From positions 1 through 38,257 of the forward strand of contig CAYFJO010000055.1 of assembly GCA_964343305.1 (NCBI GenBank): a stretch of DNA of 38,257 nucleotides, read 5' to 3'. Source of the stretch: CAYFJO01 sp964343305. GTDB lineage: Bacteria > Planctomycetota > Planctomycetia > Pirellulales > Pirellulaceae. The notes below the pieces were generated by a model that saw only the letters and a list, made by a program, of their open reading frames with translations, was not told the DNA's origin and searched no databases. A program made the translations under genes and the position numbers. Shown here piece after piece: positions 15,721 through 23,840 of this stretch (position 1 is the first letter of the stretch; each line of letters starts with the position of its first letter).

Positions 15721-16824
15721 ATGAGCCAAGTCGATTCCTCCACATCGAAAGCCACCAACTCGTTCACCAGGGTCGACGCCGCACACGTTAAAGCCGACGC
15801 TCAGGACGAAGCGATCGATGAACTGTTGTCAGAAGCGGGCGATGGTCCTGTCGCCGAGCAAGTTCTCGCTCACGCCGGCCAATTGGCAACGCATTTGCGG
15901 ACCCGCCAGCGCGACCTGGATCGGCGCGAATCGCAATTGAACGCCCGAGCGGCGGAGTTGGAAAATGATCTGCGTGCCTCCCGGATGTGGTTCCACGAAC
16001 GCGAGCAGGAATCGGCCCAACGCGAACTGGAATTGCAGCAGCATGTCAACGAACTCGAAGAGCGTGCCACCGCAATCGCGGCCACCGAAGTCTCAGCCGA
16101 TCTAGACAGCGAATCCCTCCAACGCGACCAGGTTCGGGCCAACGCCCTGGACAAAGCCGAGGAACAACTGAACAAGCAGTTTGCCAAGTTGAAATTGCAG
16201 AGCGATTTGATCGCCGCCGAGCGCGAAGAACTCAGGGCACAAAAACGAGAGCACGAGTGTGAAGTCGTTCAACGCGACAAGAACCACAAAGCCGCCTTCG
16301 CCAAAAAGAAGCGGCAACTCGACCAGCGGGAAAAATTCCTGGATCAGCGCGAGGCGACGCTGGACGGGCTGCAATCGGATGTCGGCCGGCTGCATCGCGA
16401 TTCTCTGGAAATGCGATTGATCGCCGAGCAACTTTGGTCACAACTTGCCGGCAAGCTGACGCCCGCCGAGTTGACGAAATCAATCAGCGATTCACGCAGT
16501 AAGTTGGCCGAGCATTTTCAAGTGGAACAAGACCGAGTCGCCCAGCAGCGCCAGGAACTGACCGATTTGGCGGTGAAACTCGAAAACCGTCAGCTTCAAC
16601 TGACGCGACAGCGGCGCGAGTTGGAAGAGTGGGCGCAAAGACGCGATCAGGAAATCGAGGAGCAGGCGGCCCGTCTGGTCGCACGTGAGCAGGAACTGGA
16701 CCGCCAAGAGCAAAACCATCTCGAAACAGAATCGAAATGGGATGACGAGCGTCGGCGCTATGAGCGTCAGATCAGAGATCTGTCAAAACTTGTCAGCCGT
16801 CCACAACGCATCTTTGCTCGCTGA
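15721..16824 (+). CDS. Long coiled-coil protein, cytoplasmic
   Basis: 367 residues, with no signal peptide and no membrane helix. After an acidic N-terminus (about 1-50), nearly the whole chain (55-365) is highly charged heptad-like helix rich in Glu, Arg, Gln and Leu (for example T-R-Q-R-D-L-D-R-R-E-S-Q-L and K-L-E-N-R-Q-L-Q-L-T-R-Q-R-R-E-L-E-E). A short break near 225-265 (L-T-P-A-E-L-T-K-S-I) separates two coils. It resembles structural or SMC-like coiled coils only in composition; no enzymatic motif is seen. It is a single gene divergent from groES. Function unknown; a cytoskeletal or scaffold role is only a guess. Confidence 0.75.
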   Translation: MSQVDSSTSKATNSFTRVDAAHVKADAQDEAIDELLSEAGDGPVAEQVLAHAGQLATHLRTRQRDLDRRESQLNARAAELENDLRASRMWFHEREQESAQRELELQQHVNELEERATAIAATEVSADLDSESLQRDQVRANALDKAEEQLNKQFAKLKLQSDLIAAEREELRAQKREHECEVVQRDKNHKAAFAKKKRQLDQREKFLDQREATLDGLQSDVGRLHRDSLEMRLIAEQLWSQLAGKLTPAELTKSISDSRSKLAEHFQVEQDRVAQQRQELTDLAVKLENRQLQLTRQRRELEEWAQRRDQEIEEQAARLVAREQELDRQEQNHLETESKWDDERRRYERQIRDLSKLVSRPQRIFAR

Positions 16825-16842
16825 TATTCGCGGAATCATGGC

Positions 16843-16884
16843 GGCAGAATGACAAGAAAGCCATTTGGCGATGGTCATCCTGCC
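16843..16884 (+). terminator. Hairpin downstream of coiled-coil gene
   Basis: Inverted arms of 11 bp with one mismatch (16843-16853 and 16874-16884), starting 18 bp after the stop codon. There is no T-run, so it may stabilise the 3' end rather than act as a true intrinsic terminator. Confidence 0.45.
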
Positions 16885-16988
16885 ATCTGCAAATCTCCAT
16901 TACTCGCTATGTATTAGTATCTTACGGCGACTCCCGTCAACCAGAAAAAGTCGTGTCACACTACGGCGATTAATTCTGTGAGAAGAGG

Positions 16989-17038
16989 TTTTCAGCGTGA
17001 CTTACTGCGGGACGTCACCCAGCAAGTCACGTTGAAAG
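16989..17038. repeat. 19-bp imperfect hairpin
   Basis: Arms at 16989-17007 and 17020-17038 pair over 19 positions. The core is CGTGACTT/AAGTCACG, with two G-U pairs, one mismatch and a 12-nt loop. The length, compactness and intergenic site suggest a REP-type element or the core of a small RNA. Confidence 0.6.
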
Positions 17039-17236
17039 AGGGAACAACAAGGATATAAATCGGAACCCCAAGTCCGAGTGTGGGGTAGGCAAGCAATTCA
17101 CTGTACCCAACGGGGGGGAATCTCAGTGCATTGCGAACCTGCCCCACGTTCCTTTCTTGACCGTCTTATTAGTAGCTGTGTTCGCCAGAACGCGGACCCG
17201 CACTCAAGAAGTCGCTCGACTCGGAGAGTCAAGCCA

Positions 17237-17476
17237 TTACAGATACCCGCGATTCTCTTCGCATTCTTTCTCGGCTTCTTCGAGAACCTCAGCCAAACCG
17301 TAAAGCGCCCCGACGACTTGCTGAAGCGTCGGCCCGACGGCCTTCAAAAAAGACTCTTCAAATTGCCGGCTCGAACCGTCATTCCAAAACTCGCTCGCTT
17401 CGCCCCAGCCGTCTTTGAGCATTTTGGCTGTGCGTTTCAGTCGCGTGGCACCCGTGTTTAGATCACACATTCTCAT
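17237..17476 (-). CDS. Small WXG100-like helical protein (second of a pair)
   Basis: 79 residues, predicted helix-turn-helix. The turn holds F-W-N-D-G-S-S-R-Q-F-E-E-S-F: a Trp followed by Asp at +2, Phe at +8 and Phe at +12. Exactly the same W-x-D-x5-F-x3-F spacing occurs in the protein encoded at 18018-18290. Size and layout match WXG100/ESAT-6-like proteins, in which the W-x-G turn joins two antiparallel helices, although here Gly is replaced by Asp. No signal peptide. Its ATG overlaps the stop of the preceding gene as ATGA. It probably dimerises with its neighbour; export is unproven, as no ESX/T7SS ATPase gene is in the window. Confidence 0.6.
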   Translation of the reverse strand: MRMCDLNTGATRLKRTAKMLKDGWGEASEFWNDGSSRQFEESFLKAVGPTLQQVVGALYGLAEVLEEAEKECEENRGYL

Positions 17477-18021
17477 GTTTGTTCCTCATCGCCTGCCGTG
17501 CTCTCCGTTTCCACTGGCAAATCACCCACATCCGTTGGCGGGCGTTGTTCCGTGTACTTGTCCAAAGACCGGATCATGCGATCCAGGGTCGCGATGGCGC
17601 GGGGCATGTCACTCTCTGCCCAATCGGCGGCTTTCGCGATCTGGACCTCGAACTCTTCCGCCACGTGCCGGATCTTTCGTTGCCATTGTTTGACCGCACG
17701 CACCCGCTCCTCGGTAAACCGCCGCCGGTTGCGTGCCTTTTCGTACGCCTTCTTTTCGTCGATCAACGAATTGAGATCGCCGCCAGCGACCGTGATCTGT
17801 TTGCGCTCGAGGTTGACGCGCGCTTCGGCAACCTGATTCAAGGCCAAATGAAGTTGCTGCTGCCAATACTTCGGTCGATCGATGTCAATCCAATCGACCG
17901 CTCGTCGGCATTCCAGCGAGAGTTGTGTCAACGCATCGCGAACATTCGAGTCGAACTTTACCATTAACTGACGAATGCGTTTAATGGCATCGATCGATGT
18001 GACATTGGCCGATTGGCTCAT
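17473..18021 (-). CDS. Helical protein between two WXG100-like genes
   Basis: 182 residues, predicted almost wholly alpha-helical and highly charged, with no signal peptide or membrane segment. Noticeable features are a W-I-D-I-D-R-P-K-Y-W turn near residue 44, a long basic helix K-A-Y-E-K-A-R-N-R-R-R-F-T-E-E-R-V near 90-106, A-D-W-A-E-S-D-M-P near 137 and an acidic disordered C-terminus. It overlaps its neighbours by 4 nt on both sides (ATGA at 18018-18021 and 17473-17476), so all three proteins should be made in fixed ratio. A partner, chaperone or substrate role for the WXG-like pair is inferred from this arrangement. Not recognised as a named family. Confidence 0.6.
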   Translation of the reverse strand: MSQSANVTSIDAIKRIRQLMVKFDSNVRDALTQLSLECRRAVDWIDIDRPKYWQQQLHLALNQVAEARVNLERKQITVAGGDLNSLIDEKKAYEKARNRRRFTEERVRAVKQWQRKIRHVAEEFEVQIAKAADWAESDMPRAIATLDRMIRSLDKYTEQRPPTDVGDLPVETESTAGDEEQT

Positions 18022-18290
18022 GATGACTGCAAATAATCCTCGATGTGCTCCGCCTTTCGCAGCAGATACGGAACGTGCTCGTCAGCAGTGTTCAGAAAGC
18101 GGACCAGATCCTTCATGTGCTGCTGAAACTTGTCGGAGAATTTCTTGTGCTCTTGGTCGCGCCAAGATCCGGCCAGCGCGGCAAGCTGATTGCCCAACGT
18201 CTGGGATCGGTCGCGCAGGTCGTTATTGAATTTCTTCAAAGATCTTGCGAATTGACGAAGTTCATCGGGGTCAACAACCGCTTGTGCCAT
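18018..18290 (-). CDS. WXG100-family-like protein (first of a pair)
   Basis: 90 residues, two helices joined by A-G-S-W-R-D-Q-E-H-K-K-F-S-D-K-F at about 46-60, matching the WXG100/ESAT-6-like hairpin with W-x-D in place of W-x-G. The typical small size, lack of a signal peptide and helix pattern (D-P-D-E-L-R-Q-F-A-R-S-L-K-K-F then H-V-P-Y-L-L-R-K-A-E-H-I-E-D-Y-L) all agree. In Gram-positives such proteins leave by the ESX/type VII system; in planctomycetes a role or export route is not established to my knowledge. First gene of the three-gene overlapping set, starting 114 bp after the lpxK stop. Confidence 0.72.
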   Translation of the reverse strand: MAQAVVDPDELRQFARSLKKFNNDLRDRSQTLGNQLAALAGSWRDQEHKKFSDKFQQHMKDLVRFLNTADEHVPYLLRKAEHIEDYLQSS

Positions 18291-18404
18291 AACGAAGCTC
18301 GCTTCTATAAGGGCGAATGGTTAGTCCTCAAATCTCACTATAATCCGCTCTAGCCGTTTCTGTAAAGCAATCGCGTAGAGAGCGCACAGCGTGCCCTATG
18401 AGCT

Positions 18405-19454
18405 TCAGCAGAGAGACACCAGCATCTCTTCAAGTTGTTCGCGGCCCGTAAGCACTTCCATACCGATCTCTAACGCCCACAGTGGCCGCTGTCCAAGCTG
18501 ATCTACAGACACTTTCACCAGATCCTTGTGCGTACAAACCAGCGCGCTGATTTCATCGAGATCGTTTCCCCATGCGATGAGTTGCTCGATGTCCTTGCGA
18601 TCGTAACGATGATGATCGGGGAACTCCTTCAACTCCTTTACCTCGAATCCGCTGGACTCCAGCGTGTGTCGAAAACCGACCGGGTTGCCGATGCCACAGA
18701 ATGCGGCGACCGATTTTCCTTGAAGTGAGTCAATTGCTTCCACGCCGCCCGAACTCGAAACCAAGCGAGCGGGTTGGTGAGCCAATTCGATCCAAATGGT
18801 ATTCGGAGCGTGTCGCCGAACTTCCGTTCGAATCTCTTCACGGCGCGACTGGTCGACCATGTCGCTGCGACTGAGCGCGACGACGTCAGCGCGGGCCAGG
18901 CTTGCAACGGGTTCGCGCAACAAACCGCGTGGCAATAAATGGCCGTAACCAAACGGTTCCAGCGCGTCGATCAAAACGATGTCGAGGTCGCGGTGAATTC
19001 GGCGATGTTGAAAGGCATCGTCCAGCACGATGATTTGCGTTTCGAGTTCTTCGATGGCCGTTTGAGCAGCTTCGACCCGATCCGGATTTTGTAGATGGGG
19101 GACGTCGGGCAACTTCTGTTCGAGTTCCAACGCCTCGTCGTTGACGCTGCCTTTTTCCGCGCCATATCCGCGGCTGATCAACGAGACCCGCACGTTGTTT
19201 TCGCGAAGCCAACGGGCGAGCCAAGCGACCATCGGTGTTTTTCCCGTGCCGCCGGTGGTTAGATTGCCGACGCTAATGACCGGAACGTCGACGCGGTGAA
19301 TCTCGGATTTGCCCGTGTCATAGCGACGGTTGCGGTGCCCGACGACCACGCCATACGGAATCTCGGCGAGTCGAAACAAACCGCGCCACAACATCGCTCG
19401 CAAGTCGCGACGCTCGCCGCTGACAATTTTGTGGAACTCCGTTGGGTTGATCAC
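18405..19454 (-). CDS. lpxK: Tetraacyldisaccharide 4'-kinase LpxK
   Basis: 349 residues from a GTG start. It phosphorylates the 4' position of the tetraacyldisaccharide 1-phosphate to give lipid IVA, at the inner face of the cytoplasmic membrane. The P-loop lies at 63-74 (G-N-L-T-T-G-G-T-G-K-T-P), followed by S-R-G-Y-G near 95 and the family motif L-D-D-A-F-Q-H-R-R-I-H-R-D near 145-157. D-A-L-E-P-F-G-Y-G-H-L-L-P-R-G-L-L-R-E-P follows, as in typical LpxK. Length is normal and all motifs are intact, so the organism should make lipid A. A large palindromic element separates it from the upstream ABC permease gene. Confidence 0.95.
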   Translation of the reverse strand: MINPTEFHKIVSGERRDLRAMLWRGLFRLAEIPYGVVVGHRNRRYDTGKSEIHRVDVPVISVGNLTTGGTGKTPMVAWLARWLRENNVRVSLISRGYGAEKGSVNDEALELEQKLPDVPHLQNPDRVEAAQTAIEELETQIIVLDDAFQHRRIHRDLDIVLIDALEPFGYGHLLPRGLLREPVASLARADVVALSRSDMVDQSRREEIRTEVRRHAPNTIWIELAHQPARLVSSSGGVEAIDSLQGKSVAAFCGIGNPVGFRHTLESSGFEVKELKEFPDHHRYDRKDIEQLIAWGNDLDEISALVCTHKDLVKVSVDQLGQRPLWALEIGMEVLTGREQLEEMLVSLC

Positions 19455-19482
19455 GCGGCGGCTTCTTCAGTCCTGACAGGGA

Positions 19483-19658
19483 CGAAATCATGTAGCCAGG
19501 GGTAAAAACCCCTGGACTTCGATGGTGGTCCTGAACGCCAAGCCCCGGTAGGGGCGACATCGGGGGCATGTTCCGTTTTCGATGCCGCCCCTATCGGGGC
19601 TTTCGGATGATTATGTGTCTTACGATCAGGGGTTTACACCCCTGGCTACACGATTTCG
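19483..19658. repeat. Nested 176-bp inverted repeat upstream of lpxK
   Basis: Outer arms of 21 bp with one mismatch (19483-19503 and 19638-19658, ending in TGTAGCCAGGGGT and its complement). Each arm is itself followed or preceded by a hairpin (CCAGGGGT-aaaa-ACCCCTGG type). Inner arms of 20 bp with two mismatches lie at 19541-19560 and 19582-19601 (AGCCCCGGTAGGGGCGACAT and its complement). There is no ORF inside. Its size and symmetry suit a MITE or composite REP element. It sits between the permease stop and the lpxK start and so lies in the lpxK leader. Confidence 0.8.
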
Positions 19659-19675
19659 CCGCTGTGTGGCTGGAA

Positions 19676-20635
19676 TCATAGTGGCGCAGGTAAATCGCGG
19701 CGGCAGAAAATGATGCTGGCGAACAGGTAGGAAACGATGCCCACGGTGGCGAGGATCAAATGGTAACCGAGCGGGGCGAGGCTTTTGTAAACGCCGGCTT
19801 CGTAGAAGAAAATGCTCCACGCTTGGCCGGGTGACTGGTCGACGACTCGGACAACGGCTTCTGGTTCGTAGGCGGTCAGCACGCTTAGGTACAACATCCA
19901 CTCCGTTTGTTCGGCGGCGAGGCCGATTAGTTTGATGATGACTTGGACGATGAACACGCCGACGACCAAGCCAATCGTTCGCCAGCGGTAGCGGTCCCAA
20001 GACGACATCAGCGTGGTGAAGCCGGCGATCATCAGGCCCAGCGCGAACAGTGTGATCGACGCGTGGATGAACAGCGACGGACTGACCTTGCTGGCAACCG
20101 AAACGACGTGCTCTTCTTTTTCGGCAAGGTAGTTGGGAATTTCGTAGCCGAGGAAACTCCAGGCGGGCGTGACGTATTCGGTGGTGGAAAAGGTGTAAAT
20201 GCCAACGTAAATGCCGAGCCATGCGATGCCGGCAAGGACCACCAGGCCAACGATGGTGACGGCGGCGTTGGTCAGCAAAACTTGAAGACGGCTGACGGGT
20301 TGGGCCAGCAGCATCTCCATCGTCCCACGTCCCACTTCGCCGCTGACGCAATCCGATCCGCGTGAAATGGCCCACACGCAAATGCACAACACCACGACCA
20401 ACTCGTCGTACGTCATGGCGATGCGGCCGGGATAGGTCACCAGCCACGCAAAGTCCACGGCAATGAAACGTTCGATGTCGATCGGAAGGCTTTCAAGGAT
20501 TTCTTGGAAGTCACCCGACAAAAGCTGGCTGACAAGCCAAACGCGAATCCAGCAGAACCAGAAGATTGCCAGCGAACACCAGAACAGCAGCCACTTGGAT
20601 TCGTCGATCGATCTTTTTAGCAGTGTACGATTCAT
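19676..20635 (-). CDS. ABC transporter permease (ABC-2 type)
   Basis: 319 residues from the ATG at 20635, which overlaps the ATPase stop as ATGA; the longer frame upstream re-reads the ATPase gene. About six membrane helices: 18-38, 75-95 (with the cytoplasmic S-G-E-V-G-R-G-T-M-E-M-L-L-A-Q-P-V-S-R loop after it, a hallmark of ABC-2 permeases), 125-150, 185-210, 220-245 and 285-310. It forms the membrane channel for the ATPase encoded just upstream. The substrate is unknown. The gene order ATPase-permease-lpxK might hint at envelope lipids, but the repeat element between permease and lpxK weakens that. Confidence 0.87.
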   Translation of the reverse strand: MNRTLLKRSIDESKWLLFWCSLAIFWFCWIRVWLVSQLLSGDFQEILESLPIDIERFIAVDFAWLVTYPGRIAMTYDELVVVLCICVWAISRGSDCVSGEVGRGTMEMLLAQPVSRLQVLLTNAAVTIVGLVVLAGIAWLGIYVGIYTFSTTEYVTPAWSFLGYEIPNYLAEKEEHVVSVASKVSPSLFIHASITLFALGLMIAGFTTLMSSWDRYRWRTIGLVVGVFIVQVIIKLIGLAAEQTEWMLYLSVLTAYEPEAVVRVVDQSPGQAWSIFFYEAGVYKSLAPLGYHLILATVGIVSYLFASIIFCRRDLPAPL

Positions 20636-21510
20636 TCTCGGTTGGCCATATGAAATTGGTCGTACACGGCCCGCAAGCCGATCGGCTCGACGGCGACTTC
20701 GTTCAGATTCAATGTGGCAAGCCAACCGAGCAACGATGACAACTCGCCGGGCGATTCGATGGTCACCTCGCCGTTGCCATTTGATGTGATTGCAACTTGA
20801 CCGTCTAAATGATCCGGCGCGGATGGAACGTCGCCTTCGAGTTTCGCGCGGATGCGATGTTGGCGTCTCAACTCCGACATTCGTTGGGTGTGGACGAGTT
20901 TGCCCGCTCGCAGGATTGCGACTCGGTCGCAGACTTGCTCGACTTCCGGCAAAACGTGTGACGAGAAGATGACCGTTCGGCCGGCGGTTTGTGCTTCGCT
21001 GACCAAATCCATGACGACAGCCCGCACGGTTGGGTCGAGGTTTGTCGTCGGCTCATCCAGGATCAACAACGGCGTATCGGCCGCGACGGTTGCAGCGATG
21101 GCGGCCTTTTGTTTCATTCCCGTCGACATGTAAGCCACTCGGCGCGTGATGTCCAATTCGAGACGTTCGGCAACTTGGAGCGACCGATCGAAGTCGCCCG
21201 TTGGACGTATGTCCGCAAAGAAACGCAGGACATCACGCGCGCGCATCGTTGGGAACAGGCGTGGTTCGCCGGGCAGGTAAGAGATCTGCTCGTGTGCTTG
21301 TACGCTTTGCCCGTAGCAATCCAGCCCGTCAATCGTGGCCGTGCCAGACGTTGGTTTGAGGAAACCGAGCAGCAGACGAATGAGCGTGGTCTTTCCCGCG
21401 CCGTTGGGGCCGAGCAAACCAAACACTTCGCCGCGCTGAACCTCGACGCTGCACTGGTCCAAGGCCGTCATCTCGCCGTAGCGTTTGGTTAATAAGTCGG
21501 TTTTGATCAA
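20632..21510 (-). CDS. ABC transporter ATP-binding protein
   Basis: 292 residues from the TTG at 21510 (L-I-K-T-D-L-L-T-K-R-Y-G), 7 bp after the rng stop; an ATG at 21552 would overlap rng by 35 nt and is a less likely alternative. Walker A is G-P-N-G-A-G-K-T-T near residue 40. A Q-loop-like Y-L-P-G-E-P-R-L-F-P follows. The signature is degenerate, M-S-T-G-M-K-Q-K, and Walker B is L-L-I-L-D-E-P-T-T-N-L-D-P. The H-loop is S-S-H-V-L. The A-Y/M-S-T-G-M-K-Q pattern is common in ABC-2 exporters such as the CcmA/NatA type. It energises the permease encoded downstream with a 4-nt overlap. Confidence 0.93.
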   Translation of the reverse strand: MIKTDLLTKRYGEMTALDQCSVEVQRGEVFGLLGPNGAGKTTLIRLLLGFLKPTSGTATIDGLDCYGQSVQAHEQISYLPGEPRLFPTMRARDVLRFFADIRPTGDFDRSLQVAERLELDITRRVAYMSTGMKQKAAIAATVAADTPLLILDEPTTNLDPTVRAVVMDLVSEAQTAGRTVIFSSHVLPEVEQVCDRVAILRAGKLVHTQRMSELRRQHRIRAKLEGDVPSAPDHLDGQVAITSNGNGEVTIESPGELSSLLGWLATLNLNEVAVEPIGLRAVYDQFHMANRE

Positions 21511-21517
21511 CTTGCAT

Positions 21518-23131
21518 CTACTGCGGTAACGGTACCTCGTTGCCCTTTTCATCCCGGCAGTCGATTTCGAGGTGTTCGGGGAACAAGCCTTCGCTGCCAA
21601 GGATCTGGACGACCATCTGTCCGTAGTCTTCCAGATGAGCGAGTTCTTTTCGCTTCTTGTTGTTCAGGTACGAGGCGACTTCGTCATTGACCCGAACGAC
21701 GACCCGAACGCAGTTCTTTTGTTGCGCCGCGACCATCAACGTTCGAACCACTTCGATCGACATGCTCTCGGCGGTCTTGACGACGGCGCGGCCTTCGCAG
21801 CAGGGACAGTCCTGATAGACGCTGCGTTTGAGACTTGGCCGGACACGTTGCCGAGTCATTTCGATCAAGCCAAAGGGGCTGGTGCGTAGGATTTTAGTGC
21901 GAGCGCGATCGCGCTTCATCGCGTCGCGCAAGGCTCGTTCGAGACCACGGCGATGTTTCTCTCGACGCATGTCGATGAAGTCATTGACGATCACGCCGCC
22001 CAAGTCGCGGAGTCGAAGTTGTCTTGAGATTTCTTGGGCCGCCGCCACATTGACGCGATAGGCCGTCTCTTCGGCCGAGTCGTCGACGCGGAAGTTGCCG
22101 CTGTTGACGTCGATGGCGACCAAAGCCTCGGTTTGGTCGATGACGATCGAACCGCCCTCGCGCAGCGGAACGGTGCGCTTGTGGATGCGGCCGATTTCCT
22201 CTTCCAGTTTGTACTTGTGGAACAACGGGTCTTTGCCGTCGTACAAGCTCAGCTTGCCAACCTGGCGCGGCATCACCAGTTGCAGGAATTCCTTGGAACG
22301 CTCGTACGCTTCTTGTTGATCCACCGTAATCGCGTCCACATCGGCCGTAACAATGTCGCGGATCGTGCGAACGATGATGTCGCTTTCTTCATAGATCTCA
22401 GCGGGACCTTTTTGTTTTCTGATGCGGCGAACGATGACTTTCCAAAGACGCAGCAAATAGGCCATGTCGCGCGAGAGTTCTTTTTTCGTCCGCTCCTGGC
22501 CGGCCGTGCGAACGATGAAACCGAGGCCCTTGGGTGGGGAGAGTTCCATCATCGTCGAACGCAACTTGCGGCGTGCATCATCGTCTTCGATTTTGCGCGA
22601 CACGCCGACTCGGCCCAGTGCCGGCATCAGCACGAGATAGCGGCCAGGGATGCTGATATAGGTCGACAGCGTCGGACCTTTGGTGCCAATGCCTTCCTTG
22701 ATGACTTGGACGACGACTTCATCGCCACGTTTGAAAATGTCTTGGATTGGCGGCTTGTCGCGCGGACGGCCACCGTTGCGTTGGCGCCGGTTCTGCCGGC
22801 GACGCGTGTCGTCACCGTTGTTGTCGTCGTCGCCCATGTCAAAGCCGCGGTCGTTGGAATCGTCCGCGGCCGCGGGATCGTAGCCGCCTTGGCGAAAGTA
22901 TTGCGATTCGACGTCGCTGATGTGGAGGAAACCGTTGCGGCCGACGCCGAAGTCGACGAACGCCGCCTGGATGCTAGGTTCCAGGTTGACGATTTTTCCT
23001 TTGTAGATGTTTCCGACGTAGTTGTCTTGGCTGGCTCGTTCGATGTAAAGTTCTTCGAGAATGTTGTCTTCGACGATCGCGATCCGGATTTCTTCCGGCT
23101 GCGAAACGTTAATCAGCATTTCCTTTTTCAT
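21518..23131 (-). CDS. rng: Ribonuclease E/G family endoribonuclease
   Basis: 537 residues. It cleaves single-stranded AU-rich RNA in rRNA maturation and mRNA decay. The S1 domain is at about 35-160 (Y-V-G-N-I-Y-K-G-K-I-V-N-L...A-A-F-V-D-F-G-V-G-R-N-G-F-L-H). It is split by an unusual low-complexity insert at about 78-128, first Asp/Asn-rich, then Arg-rich. Catalytic Mg ligands are D341 (A-I-D-V-N-S-G-N-F) and D384 (N-D-F-I-D-M-R), 43 residues apart as in E. coli RNase E. The zinc-link C-P-C-C at 442-445 is kept. It lacks a long C-terminal degradosome scaffold, so it is closer to RNase G. The start overlaps the DUF2344 gene by 23 nt. Confidence 0.95.
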   Translation of the reverse strand: MKKEMLINVSQPEEIRIAIVEDNILEELYIERASQDNYVGNIYKGKIVNLEPSIQAAFVDFGVGRNGFLHISDVESQYFRQGGYDPAAADDSNDRGFDMGDDDNNGDDTRRRQNRRQRNGGRPRDKPPIQDIFKRGDEVVVQVIKEGIGTKGPTLSTYISIPGRYLVLMPALGRVGVSRKIEDDDARRKLRSTMMELSPPKGLGFIVRTAGQERTKKELSRDMAYLLRLWKVIVRRIRKQKGPAEIYEESDIIVRTIRDIVTADVDAITVDQQEAYERSKEFLQLVMPRQVGKLSLYDGKDPLFHKYKLEEEIGRIHKRTVPLREGGSIVIDQTEALVAIDVNSGNFRVDDSAEETAYRVNVAAAQEISRQLRLRDLGGVIVNDFIDMRREKHRRGLERALRDAMKRDRARTKILRTSPFGLIEMTRQRVRPSLKRSVYQDCPCCEGRAVVKTAESMSIEVVRTLMVAAQQKNCVRVVVRVNDEVASYLNNKKRKELAHLEDYGQMVVQILGSEGLFPEHLEIDCRDEKGNEVPLPQ

Positions 23132-23840
23132 GTTTGGTTCTTTCTCGGACTTGCGGCGATGCTATAACGACCGCAGTTCTGGTGAGGTGGTAACCCTCGT
23201 CTTCCAGATCGCCCAGGCTCAGTGCGTCAAGCACTTCTCGCGGGCGGACGCTTGTTGGCTGTGGAGATCCGCCCGCCTGACTGCCTTTGGGCGCGGGTGG
23301 AGTCGCATGCAGCGTGAAACGAAGACGACCGTCTTGCAATTCAAGATCGACCAGGCCGGCTCGCAGATCGACAGGATCCGCTCGGCCGTCGCGCTCGATG
23401 GGCACAGACGGTTGGGCTAACAGATGTTTGATAGACAGTTCTGTTTCCGCCGCCACGGGCGACGGGATTTTGATTTCGTAAGTCAGCTCTTTGGGCCGAG
23501 CTTTCTTTTCGCCTGCATCCAACAAGCGAGTGGATTTGATGGACAGGCCATCGGGTAAATGTGCGGACATTTTTTGTTGAAACTCGTCAGCGGTCAATGG
23601 CTCGGCGATTTCCACGTCGAGGATCTCGTCCGTCGCGGCGATGCCGAGCGACAGGGCCGACGGGAAGCTGAGTTTGGCTTTGGGATGGAACCCCTCGCTC
23701 ATGGCAAGCCCGATGCCAGCCCGGCGAAAGAGCCGCTCGAAGGTGCGCGCAAGGTCACGGTGGCTGATCATTCTCAGATCGCCTTGTTTGCCGAATCGAA
23801 TTCGGATACGCGTCTTAGTGGCTAACACGATAGTGCGCAT
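23109..23840 (-). CDS. TIGR03936 / DUF2344 family protein
   Basis: 243 residues. The N-terminal half carries the family pattern R-I-R-F-G-K-Q-G-D-L-R-M-I-S-H-R-D-L-A-R-T-F-E-R-L-F-R-R-A, then S-E-G-F-H-P-K-A-K-L-S-F-P-S-A-L-S-L-G-I (about 10-70). In many bacteria this domain follows, or is fused to, a radical SAM protein and sits directly before rng and ribosomal protein genes. Here the radical SAM part is absent and rng follows with a 23-nt overlap, so the neighbourhood is partly preserved. A link to RNA or ribosome modification is inferred from that context only. No catalytic residues are known to me. Confidence 0.85.
   Translation of the reverse strand: MRTIVLATKTRIRIRFGKQGDLRMISHRDLARTFERLFRRAGIGLAMSEGFHPKAKLSFPSALSLGIAATDEILDVEIAEPLTADEFQQKMSAHLPDGLSIKSTRLLDAGEKKARPKELTYEIKIPSPVAAETELSIKHLLAQPSVPIERDGRADPVDLRAGLVDLELQDGRLRFTLHATPPAPKGSQAGGSPQPTSVRPREVLDALSLGDLEDEGYHLTRTAVVIASPQVRERTKHEKGNAD

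Larger units (their letters stand above)
16825..17236. other. 412-bp gap with two hairpins and no supported gene
   Basis: Neither strand shows a convincing ORF or a tRNA-like fold. It contains the terminator-like stem at 16843-16884, the long stem at 16989-17038, a 6-bp ACCCCA/TGGGGT hairpin (17065-17086) and a short GACTC-gga-GAGTC hairpin (17218-17230) just past the stop of the WXG-type gene. A structured RNA here is possible but unproven. Confidence 0.4.

Noticed and set aside
17110..17236. tRNA-like GGTTCG loop on the minus strand
   Set aside because: No cloverleaf could be built: the T-arm does not pair and there is no acceptor stem.
22034..23167. 377-codon plus-strand ORF opposite rng
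   Set aside because: Antisense shadow caused by codon bias of rng; no domain pattern.
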